64,000 nucleotides of DNA from Stenotrophomonas rhizophila (GTDB lineage Bacteria > Pseudomonadota > Gammaproteobacteria > Xanthomonadales > Xanthomonadaceae), in contig NZ_RJKV01000002.1 of the NCBI RefSeq assembly GCF_003751305.1, positions 1,302,001-1,366,000 of the forward strand, written 5' to 3'. Shown here piece by piece: positions 46,739-54,455 of the stretch. The notes under the pieces were generated by a model. That model was not told where the DNA came from, ran no database searches, and was given only the letters and a program-made list of their open reading frames with translations. Made by a program: the position numbers and the translations under genes. The stretch's first letter is position 1; the number at the start of each line of letters is the position of its first letter.

Positions 46739-48643
46739 TCACTTTTCCTCGTACGGGAAGCTGCGGGCCGACATGGCCGCGCGGGCGTCATACGTGGAGG
46801 GACGTCCGGCGATGAAGTCATCCGGATACCAGGCGAAATGACGCACGCCCTGCGCCTGTAGACGACGGATCTGCGCGCGCAGGCGGTCGCCGGGGATCGG
46901 CTTGCCGGTGCGCCAGTCCAGCGTCTGCAGCTCGAACATCGTCTGCGACAACTGCGGATCGTGTTGCTTCACCGCCACCACCAGCCGGTCCAGCCAGCGT
47001 TCCGGGCTGCGGCTGCCTTCCATCCACGGCATCGCCATCAGGGCGGTGTGGTCGTAGGCCTTGTTGAACAGGTCCAGGCGCTGGGCGAACCAGCTCGCGC
47101 TCTGCGGTTCCAGCACGGGCTGGGCATACAGGTTGCGCACGGTGCCCAGCTTGGGCCGCCAGCGCTGCGCGGCGGTGCGCAGTTCCAGCGTGAAGTCGAT
47201 CAGGGCCTGGGTACGTGCACCGTCATCGCCTTCCTGCGGCAACTGGGTCAGCTCGGTGTCGCGCAGGTAGGCATCATCGTGGAAGAGCAGGCCCTCGAAG
47301 TACGAGTTGATCGCCAGGTCTTCGTAGATGTCGTCGATGATCTTGCGGACCTCTGGCCGGGTGAAGTCCAACCGGAAGATGCCGTCGCTTTCCGGGCTCT
47401 CGATGGCCAGCGCCTTGCGGATGGCCGGGTCCTTGAGCTCGTACCCCAGCACCGGCAGCCACGCGAACACCTTCACCCCGGCACGCGTCTTGAGCTGCCA
47501 CGCCACGCGGTTGAACAGGTCCGCACGCATCGGCAGATGGCGGTTGGGGAAGTACAGCGCATCGGCCGAGCCGTTGCCGTCCGGATCGGCGAAGGCCTGC
47601 AGGAACACGTGGGTCGGGCCGATCTTCTTGACCCGGTCGATCAGCGCATCCAGGTTCTTGCCCTGTTGCACCGGGTCGGCATCGTAGACCGCATCCAGGT
47701 CGATCTGCAGGGCCCGCATGCCATCGCGTTCAACATCGCGGCGCAGTTCATAGGCCAGCTGCACCACGGTGGGGTTGTTGGTCACCAGCAACCGGGCCAG
47801 ACCGTGCAGATCACGCTTGACCGGCGTGCTGCGCCCTTCCAGATCGAACGAGACCGGCATGCCCAGCTGCTCGGCGATAGTGTTGCTCAGCGCGTTGTAG
47901 GCCGCGTAGGGCCACACGATCGCCTTGGGGCTGACGCCGACATTGCGCTGGATGCGCTCCACGCTGCGGCCCAGGTCGGCGCGCAGGCGGGCCTCGTACT
48001 CGGCCGCGGTTTCGTAGGTCTTCCGGGCCGGATCGTAGGTCCGGGTGATCACCGCCGGGGTGGAGTTGCCCTGTGGGTTGGACTGCACGCCATGGTGCAG
48101 GTTGTCGGTGTGGCTGGCCAGTTCGATCAGCCCACTTTTCTGCATCTCGCGCAGCTGCGCCCAGGTCAGGAAATCATCGCGGGTGAAGGGGCGGTAGCCG
48201 TAGTCGATCTGGCGCCCGGCCGGCATGTCCACGTAGTCGGTGATCACCGCGACCAGCGCCGGATAGTTGTAGGCGCGCAGCAGCGGGAAGACCTTGCTGT
48301 ACACGCTGCGCAGGCCGTCATCGAAGGTCAGCAGTACCGGCTTGGGGGGCAGCGGCGTGCCGCCCTTCGAGGCGGTGATCAGCTGCGACAGCGACACCGG
48401 GTGATACCCATGTGCGGACAGCCAGTCCAGGTGTGCGGCGAAGTTCTGCGTGCTCACGGCATACGCGTCCGGGTCGCCGCGGGCGGCAACCTCGTCGCGG
48501 ATGTCGTGGTAGCTGAGCACCAGCAGTCCGTTGTCGGCGGCATCAAGTACGGCCGGTGGTTGCTGTGCCTGTGCCGGCAGCACCGCAGTTAGCAGGGCCA
48601 GCAACAGCCAGCGGGTCCAGCGCTTCAAGTCCATGTGCCGCAT
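46739..48643 (-). CDS. pgaB: PNAG N-deacetylase PgaB
   Basis: A 634-residue two-domain protein that partially deacetylates PNAG for export. The N-terminal CE4 domain (about 40-290) has LLTFDDGLRSVYSKVFPLL with the catalytic Asp, and SHTDNLHHG with the two metal His. The C-terminal domain (about 320-620; VFLQAFADPDGNG, LYFPNRHLPMR, GVKVFAWLPV, LLFHDDAYL) matches the GH153-like hydrolase part. The signal peptide is LLLALLTAVLPAQAQ. E. coli PgaB is a lipoprotein, but no lipobox cysteine is visible here. ATG 48643 lies 1 nt past the pgaA stop. Confidence 0.94.
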   Translation of the reverse strand: MRHMDLKRWTRWLLLALLTAVLPAQAQQPPAVLDAADNGLLVLSYHDIRDEVAARGDPDAYAVSTQNFAAHLDWLSAHGYHPVSLSQLITASKGGTPLPPKPVLLTFDDGLRSVYSKVFPLLRAYNYPALVAVITDYVDMPAGRQIDYGYRPFTRDDFLTWAQLREMQKSGLIELASHTDNLHHGVQSNPQGNSTPAVITRTYDPARKTYETAAEYEARLRADLGRSVERIQRNVGVSPKAIVWPYAAYNALSNTIAEQLGMPVSFDLEGRSTPVKRDLHGLARLLVTNNPTVVQLAYELRRDVERDGMRALQIDLDAVYDADPVQQGKNLDALIDRVKKIGPTHVFLQAFADPDGNGSADALYFPNRHLPMRADLFNRVAWQLKTRAGVKVFAWLPVLGYELKDPAIRKALAIESPESDGIFRLDFTRPEVRKIIDDIYEDLAINSYFEGLLFHDDAYLRDTELTQLPQEGDDGARTQALIDFTLELRTAAQRWRPKLGTVRNLYAQPVLEPQSASWFAQRLDLFNKAYDHTALMAMPWMEGSRSPERWLDRLVVAVKQHDPQLSQTMFELQTLDWRTGKPIPGDRLRAQIRRLQAQGVRHFAWYPDDFIAGRPSTYDARAAMSARSFPYEEK

Positions 48644-48644
48644 G

Positions 48645-50681
48645 TCATTCTCCCCACCGCAGGCCGGCATCCAAGCCGATGTGTCGTTCACGCTGTCCGT
48701 CATAGACCGGTCGCGACCAGCGGATGCCGTACTCGAAAATGCGGCCTTCGCCGAGCTGCCACTCATGGCGGTACTCGGCCGAGGGCACGATCGCGCTGCC
48801 ATAGCCCTGCTGCCAGTACTGCCCCACGGAGACGGTCAGGCGGTGCCGGAAGTGGCGTTCGTAGTGGCGCCACAGCTGCTGGTCCACGCGCAGGCCGATC
48901 TCCACCGAGTGATCCTCGGAGGGGTTGAAGTAGGGCACGTCATCGCGGCTGCCGCGGCTGGCATACACGCTGCCCAGACCGTCCAGGAACACCGTCGGCC
49001 GGGTCATCAGGCGCTGCTCGATGGCGGTGCTGACGGTATCGCGACGGTTGCCGTCGTCGTAGCGGAACTGGCTGGCCCCCACGCTCCAGTGGGTGCGCTC
49101 GTCGCGCCGATAGTCGGCCGCCAGTGCGATGCTGTCGGCGGTGATGCCCGACACCCGCGCCTGCATCGAGGCATCCGGGTCGTTGCGTGCGGCGGTGATG
49201 CCGGCATGCCATTGATCACTGAACTGCCAGCCGAACCCGGCGCTGAGGCCGGTATCGCCGATGTGGTCGTTGGCGCGGTTGACGAAGGCTTCGGCATCGG
49301 CGCGGCCGTAGCGGTAGCGCGTACCCGCACCGATCCGCAACGGGTCGATGGTCTGGTCCTGGAAATCCACGCTGCGCCGATCGGCGAACGCGACCAGGCG
49401 CCAGCGGTCGTCCAGCACCGGTGACTGCACTTCCACGCCGTAGCGGCCGTCATCGTTGCCCAGCGGTGAGGTGCCGCCACCGCCCGAGCTGCGCCCACCT
49501 TCGGCGTAGGCATGCCACTGCCAGCCACGGTGCGCCCGCCAACTGCGGTCCATGCGCTGCACGGAGGGCTGGTTCGGATAGGCGGCGAGCAGGGTGTCAC
49601 GAACCGGCCGAGCCAGGTCATCGCGTTGCAGCTGCACGTAGGCATCGTACTGACCGAGACGCGCCGGTACGTCGCGCGGGTCCAGCGTGTTGGCCATGCT
49701 GTAGCGCTCCAGCGCTCGTCGCGGCCAGCCACGCATGAGATAGATGTTGCCCAGCGAGGATTGCGTGCCGGTGTTGCCCGGGCCGATGTCGACCATCTTC
49801 TCCAGATCGCGCTGGGCGGTGGGCAGGTCGCCACTGTAGGCACGCACCATGGCCAGGTTGAGGTCGGCTTCGTAGCGCGGCCAGTTCGGATACGGCGCCT
49901 TGGCACCATTGGCCCAGCGCCACGCGGGCTCATCGGTCTGCCACTTCTTCAGCAGGGCGATCGCGGTGTCGGCCTGCTCGTCCTCCAGATACGCATAAGC
50001 CAGTTCCGAGCGCGCCTGCGGCAGCGACGGATCGGCGTTGAGTGCGGCTTCCAGCACCGGGATCGCCTCGGCCGGATGCTGTGTGGCCATCAGCGAATCG
50101 CCGACGGCGGCCAGCAGATAGTTCGGTACCGGGTGGCCCTCGGCGAGCAGCGTGCGGTACTCCTCGCGCACCTGTGCATGGCGGCCCAGTCGATTGAGCA
50201 GGATCAGGCGGTCATAGCGGATCCGCAGTGGCGCCTGATGCACCGTGGTGCCATCGCGCTCGAGGTACTGCTGCATCTGCACCAGCGCGGCATCGGCTTC
50301 ATCCAGGCGGGTGTCCTCGCTGGGGCCATAGGCCAGGCTCCAGCCCACCAGCTTGGCCAGGTAATTGCCTTCCAGCCGTTCTTTCTGTGCCGCATCGAAC
50401 AGGGTGGGGCGCGCCAGGTACAGCTGCCAGGCGCGGTGCGCGTTGCCGATGTCCGCCAGGGTCAGCACCTGCAGGCGATACAGCAGTTCGTCGTCGGGCG
50501 ACCGGACCCGTGCACGCTCGATCGCCGCCAGTGCATCCAGCCATTGGGCGTGGTCCCGGAACTGGCCGATCTCGGCCAATGCGTTGTCCCGCGCAGTGGC
50601 TGCAGCGGCCGCCGGAGCGGAAAAAGCGAGTGTGGCGCATGCCAGGCCGACGCAGAGCGCCAGCGGCCGATGGTCGTACAT
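48645..50681 (-). CDS. pgaA: PNAG outer-membrane porin PgaA
   Basis: A 678-residue exporter. A signal peptide (LALCVGLACATLAFSAPAAAA) is followed by a TPR superhelix (about 40-370: repeated ALAAIERARVRSPDDELLYRL and AIPVLEAALNADPSLPQAR types) that guides the polymer in the periplasm. A C-terminal beta barrel (about 400-678) is rich in aromatic strands and ends in LDAGLRWGE, without a C-terminal aromatic residue. AAGGGGG precedes ATG 50681, so the 9-codon extension is not used. It is the first gene of pgaABCD; a CRP/Clp site lies 47 nt upstream. Confidence 0.93.
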   Translation of the reverse strand: MYDHRPLALCVGLACATLAFSAPAAAAATARDNALAEIGQFRDHAQWLDALAAIERARVRSPDDELLYRLQVLTLADIGNAHRAWQLYLARPTLFDAAQKERLEGNYLAKLVGWSLAYGPSEDTRLDEADAALVQMQQYLERDGTTVHQAPLRIRYDRLILLNRLGRHAQVREEYRTLLAEGHPVPNYLLAAVGDSLMATQHPAEAIPVLEAALNADPSLPQARSELAYAYLEDEQADTAIALLKKWQTDEPAWRWANGAKAPYPNWPRYEADLNLAMVRAYSGDLPTAQRDLEKMVDIGPGNTGTQSSLGNIYLMRGWPRRALERYSMANTLDPRDVPARLGQYDAYVQLQRDDLARPVRDTLLAAYPNQPSVQRMDRSWRAHRGWQWHAYAEGGRSSGGGGTSPLGNDDGRYGVEVQSPVLDDRWRLVAFADRRSVDFQDQTIDPLRIGAGTRYRYGRADAEAFVNRANDHIGDTGLSAGFGWQFSDQWHAGITAARNDPDASMQARVSGITADSIALAADYRRDERTHWSVGASQFRYDDGNRRDTVSTAIEQRLMTRPTVFLDGLGSVYASRGSRDDVPYFNPSEDHSVEIGLRVDQQLWRHYERHFRHRLTVSVGQYWQQGYGSAIVPSAEYRHEWQLGEGRIFEYGIRWSRPVYDGQRERHIGLDAGLRWGE

Positions 50682-50727
50682 GGAACCCCCCTTGGAGCAT
50701 CCTTTCAAAGGTGTGTTGCGTCAAAAG

Positions 50728-50743
50728 TGTGACGCACATCACA
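50728..50743. promoter_or_regulatory. CRP/Clp-type site upstream of pgaABCD
   Basis: TGTGA-CGCACA-TCACA is a perfect match to the TGTGA-N6-TCACA consensus of CRP and of its Xanthomonas relative Clp. It is centred about 55 nt upstream of the pgaA ATG. It partly overlaps another dyad, TGCGTCA-N6-TGACGCA (50717-50736). Confidence 0.6.
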
Positions 50744-51027
50744 TGCCAACCGTGCCTGACTGCGCAGTTGTTGCCAAATCGTTATGGGCCGGGTACGGCC
50801 GATCAGCCCCCGGGCGGAACCCGGAGGAGAGGGGCAAGTCATTGAATTGCTACAGATTCAGACCATGTCGCCAACATGGGAAAGCGCACTCCGTCGCCAT
50901 GAAGCTGTTCAGCCACCTGGCGGTGCCAGGGGCTCCGAACACCGCCCGATGTCTGGCATCGGGTCAGTTAGCGACACGCTACGTCAGCAGTTGCGCACAG
51001 CGCGTGTAGATGGACGCGCCGGGGCGA
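50744..51027. other. rest of the pgaA upstream gap
   Basis: The gap between pgaA and the MFS gene spans 50682-51027. Besides the Clp-type site I see only a hairpin CCCGATG-TCTGG-CATCGGG at 50945-50963, about 65 nt past the MFS stop. It has no T-run on the minus strand and is a possible 3' end of that gene. No convincing small ORF. Confidence 0.4.
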
Positions 51028-52245
51028 TCACCACTGGTCTTCGAGCTTCTGCGGTTTGCAGGCGACCCAGGAGGCGCTGAGCAGCACTACCGCGCACAGC
51101 ACCAGGAAGGCGAACGGCAGGTGCCAGCCACCGCTGACCGCGTGCAGCCAGCCGAACAGGAACGGCCCCAGGCAGCTGAAGGCATAGCCCACGCCCTGCA
51201 TGAAGCCGGACAATGCCGCCGAGCCGGCCGGCGTACGCGTGCGCAGGTTGATCAGGGTCAACGCCAACGGGAACGTGGACGGGCCGATGCCAAGCAGCAC
51301 CGCCCACAGCCAGGGAGCCTTCATCGGTGCGTACAGCAGGCCGGCGAAAGCGATCAGGAAGGCACTGAAACCGATCAGCACCAGCGGGAAGGGATTGCGC
51401 AGACGCACGGCCAGGGCCGGCATGGTCAGCGACGGCAGCAGGCCGCAGGCGGCGAAGATGGCGACCATGATGCCGCCGAAGGCCGGCGTGGCACCGGCTT
51501 CGACCACGATGCGCGGCAACCAGGTGAACATCGAATAGGTCATCAACGAGGTCATGCCGAACATCAGGGTCATGCCCCAGGCCAGCGGCGTCTTCCAGAC
51601 CTTGCCGTGCGGCGCGCTGGCAGGATCGTTTGCGGCGCTGATCGTGTCCGGGTGCGGGCGGGCACGGGAGAGCATGAGCCACGGCAGCGCCGCCGCCAGC
51701 GACATCAGTGCCCAGATGCCCAGCGATACGCGCCAGCCCGCCTGCTGCGCGACGGGTACCGCCAGCAGGGCCGGCATCATCGTGCCGATCTGCAGCACGG
51801 TGATGTAGAGCGTGCTCATGGTGCCCACGCGGTTGGCGAAGTAACGCTTCACCAGCGGCGGTACCACCACGTTGCCGATGCCCATGCCGGCCAGCGCCAC
51901 CACCGAGCCGAACAGCAGGCTGCCCACGCCGCCTGCCATCGAGCGCAGCAGCAGGCCTACGGTGGCCAGGCTCATCGCCAGCAAGGCGGTGCGCTCCAGG
52001 CCCAGCCGGCGCGCCACTGCCGGGGTGGTCACGCCGAACAGCGCGAAGGCGGCCGTCGGCAGCATGCCGAGCACGCCGGTCATGGTGGTGCCGAAGCCGA
52101 AGGTCTGGCCGAGCACATCCAACAGCGGGGTCAGCGAGGTGACCGCGGTGCGCAGGTTCAAGGCGGCCAGCAGGATCGCGGCAAAGGCCAGCAGGCGCCC
52201 GTGAAGCAGGGACTGGGACGGTGAGGTGGGGTGAGTCATCAGCAT
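51028..52245 (-). CDS. MFS transporter, CynX/NimT family
   Basis: A 405-residue inner-membrane permease with about 12 helices. The first helix reads LLAFAAILLAALNLRTAVTSLTPLL, the NLRxAVTSxxPLL pattern of the CynX/NimT (cyanate/2-nitroimidazole) family. GLLPSLTMPALAVRLRNPFPLVL and LGIGPSTFPLALTLINLRTRTP also fit that family. AGGA is spaced for ATG 52245 (MLMTHPTSPSQ); ATG 52239 is the alternative. The substrate is not predictable from sequence. The upstream extension to 52401 has no signal-like or membrane character. Confidence 0.85.
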   Translation of the reverse strand: MLMTHPTSPSQSLLHGRLLAFAAILLAALNLRTAVTSLTPLLDVLGQTFGFGTTMTGVLGMLPTAAFALFGVTTPAVARRLGLERTALLAMSLATVGLLLRSMAGGVGSLLFGSVVALAGMGIGNVVVPPLVKRYFANRVGTMSTLYITVLQIGTMMPALLAVPVAQQAGWRVSLGIWALMSLAAALPWLMLSRARPHPDTISAANDPASAPHGKVWKTPLAWGMTLMFGMTSLMTYSMFTWLPRIVVEAGATPAFGGIMVAIFAACGLLPSLTMPALAVRLRNPFPLVLIGFSAFLIAFAGLLYAPMKAPWLWAVLLGIGPSTFPLALTLINLRTRTPAGSAALSGFMQGVGYAFSCLGPFLFGWLHAVSGGWHLPFAFLVLCAVVLLSASWVACKPQKLEDQW

Positions 52246-52300
52246 GTTTCCTGACAGGTGGCGCACCGCGGCCTCAGGCACGCGGGTGCAACGGCAGAGA

Positions 52301-52315
52301 CCGGCCAGCGGCCGG
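52301..52315. repeat. SMAG-like palindrome remnant
   Basis: CCGGCC-AGC-GGCCGG, the same core as at 24636 and 44986 with shorter arms. It lies 56 nt upstream of the MFS start, within the divergent region. Confidence 0.55.
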
Positions 52316-52495
52316 CATCTGCGGGGTAGGGGACTGGGCCGTCGCCGGAGGCGGGGCCAGGACCGGCCATTGTACGGGTTCGATCCCGGCAGGTCCCTCA
52401 TCGAGCCCTTCGGCAGGCGCTACGTGTGAAAACGTGTTCACAACAAGGGTCGCGCGGTCCCCTCCCATGTGAGCTGCGTCAAAAAAATGACTATT

Positions 52496-52577
52496 TAGGA
52501 AAATACCTACATGCAGGTGGGTGGTTGTCCTACCCGACGAGTGGGGTTTTTGACGGTTTTCATGTCGCGAATAGCTC
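52496..52577 (+). promoter_or_regulatory. AT-rich promoter region of the two-partner secretion locus
   Basis: The region 52478-52580 is clearly more AT-rich than its surroundings. It holds the imperfect dyad TAGGAA-AA-TACCTA (52496-52509) and a possible promoter TTGACG (52550-52555), 16 nt, TAGCTC (52572-52577). The dyad resembles sites of response-regulator type (e.g. RcsB-like) but no regulator gene is nearby. Confidence 0.35.
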
Positions 52578-52651
52578 TTAAATTGGCGGGCCTCCATAGG
52601 GGCGGTCTATAGCGAACGATGGTTCGTGCCAGCCCACGTTCGAGATCCTGC

Positions 52652-54400
52652 ATGCCAAACCACGTACTACCCACCCCGGCTCGCGCCGGTTCTCATGGCG
52701 CTTCCCGGCGCACCCTCCTTCTGGCCCCGCTGGCGGCCGCGCTGGCCCTGATCTGTCTGCCGGCCAGTGCCCAGCAGCTGCCGGCCCCTGATCAGGAACT
52801 GCTCCGCCAGCAGGAGCGCGAACGCGCGCTGCGCGAGCAGCTTGAAACACGGCCCGATGCGCGCCTGCAGGACGCCCCGGTGGCGGCCCCGGAGCGGCTG
52901 CCCCAGGATGAGGCACCGTGTTTCGTGATCGAGCGCATCACCTTGGGCGGCGAGCAGGCCGAACGCTTCCAGTGGGCGTTGGCTGCGGCCAACGTCAACG
53001 GCGATCCGGCGCTTGGCCGTTGCCTGGGCACCACCGGGATCAACGTGGTGATGTCGCGCGTGCAGAACGCCATCGTGGAGCGCGGCTTCGTCACCACGCG
53101 CGTGCTGGCCCAGCCGCAGGACCTGACCACCGGCGCGCTGGAACTGACGCTGGTGCCCGGCACGCTGCGTCAGATCCGCTTCGCCGAAGGCACCCACCGC
53201 GATGCCACGATGTGGAACGCGATCCCGGCGCGCAGCGGCGACCTGCTCAACCTGCGTGACATCGAACAGGGGCTGGAGAACTTCAAGCGGGTGCCGACCG
53301 CCGAGGCCGACATCCAGATCAGCCCGGCCGAAGGCGCCGATGCCGCGCCCGGGCAGAGCGACCTGGTCGTGCAGTGGTCGCAGCAGCGGCTGGTGCGCTT
53401 CAACCTGAGCCTGGATGATTCCGGCAGCAAGGCCACCGGCAAGACCCAGGCCGGCGCGACGATGTCGCTGGACCACGCGCTGCGCCAGAACGACCTGTTC
53501 TACGTCAACCTCAACCACGACGTGTTCAGTGGCGGCAAGCGCGGCACCAAGGGCTTCACCTTCCACTACTCCGTGCCCGTCGGTTACTGGCTGTTCGGCG
53601 CCACCCGCAGCGGCTACGAGTACGAGCAGACCGTGGCCGGCAACCAGCAGTCGTATCTGTACAGCGGCGAGAGTTACAACGCCGAAGTACGGGCCACGCG
53701 CCTGCTGTTCCGCACTGCGAGCAGCAAGACCAGCATGTACCTGCGTGCATGGGAGCGCGACTCGCGCAACTTCATCGACGATACCGAAATCCTGGTGCAG
53801 CGCCGGCGCATGGGCGGCTGGGAACTCGGCCTGAACCACCGTCATTTCATTGGCCAGGCGACGCTGGATGGCACGTTCGGCTTCCGCCGCGGCACCGGGG
53901 CATTCGGCTCGATCGCAGCGCCCGAGGAGCTGTTCGGTGAAGCCACTTCGCACCCGAAGATCTACTTCGCCGATGCGCAGCTGAGCGTCCCGTTCCAGCT
54001 TGGCCAGCAGCGCCTGCGCTACACCGGCAGCTGGCGCGCGCAGTGGAACCGTGGAGGCCTGGTGCCGCAGGACCGCTTCGCGATCGGTGGCCGCTACACC
54101 GTGCGCGGCTTCGATGGCGAGATGTCGCTGATGGGCGAGCGCGGTTGGCTCATCCGCAACGACATCGGCCTGGCACTCGGCGGTGGCCAGGAGTTCTACG
54201 TCGGCGCCGATTACGGTCATGTCGGCGGCAGCGCCACGCAATGGCAGCTGGGCAAAGACCTGGCAGGCACCGTGATCGGCCTGCGCGGGTCCTATCGCGG
54301 CCTTTACTGGGACGGCTTCGTCGGCGCCCCGTTGAACAAGCCCTCTGGTTTCCAGAATGCGTACACCGTCACCGGATTCACCCTGAGCTGGTCGTTCTGA
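52652..54400 (+). CDS. ShlB/FhaC/HecB-type two-partner secretion transporter (TpsB)
   Basis: A 582-residue outer-membrane Omp85-family transporter. A signal peptide (LLLAPLAAALALICLPASAQQ) is followed by a Gln/Glu/Arg-rich plug helix and linker (PAPDQELLRQQERERALREQ). Two POTRA-like regions follow (CFVIERITLGGEQAERF; then ALELTLVPGTLRQIRFAEG). The 16-strand barrel carries the conserved VRGFDGEMSLMGERGW (VRGF loop-6 motif) and ends in FTLSWSF, with the C-terminal Phe. ATG 52619 is an in-frame alternative 11 codons upstream. It is followed by its secreted partner after 55 nt. Confidence 0.93.
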   Translation: MPNHVLPTPARAGSHGASRRTLLLAPLAAALALICLPASAQQLPAPDQELLRQQERERALREQLETRPDARLQDAPVAAPERLPQDEAPCFVIERITLGGEQAERFQWALAAANVNGDPALGRCLGTTGINVVMSRVQNAIVERGFVTTRVLAQPQDLTTGALELTLVPGTLRQIRFAEGTHRDATMWNAIPARSGDLLNLRDIEQGLENFKRVPTAEADIQISPAEGADAAPGQSDLVVQWSQQRLVRFNLSLDDSGSKATGKTQAGATMSLDHALRQNDLFYVNLNHDVFSGGKRGTKGFTFHYSVPVGYWLFGATRSGYEYEQTVAGNQQSYLYSGESYNAEVRATRLLFRTASSKTSMYLRAWERDSRNFIDDTEILVQRRRMGGWELGLNHRHFIGQATLDGTFGFRRGTGAFGSIAAPEELFGEATSHPKIYFADAQLSVPFQLGQQRLRYTGSWRAQWNRGGLVPQDRFAIGGRYTVRGFDGEMSLMGERGWLIRNDIGLALGGGQEFYVGADYGHVGGSATQWQLGKDLAGTVIGLRGSYRGLYWDGFVGAPLNKPSGFQNAYTVTGFTLSWSF

Positions 54401-54455
54401 TTCCAGCGCTGGCGCCTGCGCGCCGCGCCGACCGCACGCACACAAAGGAACTGTC

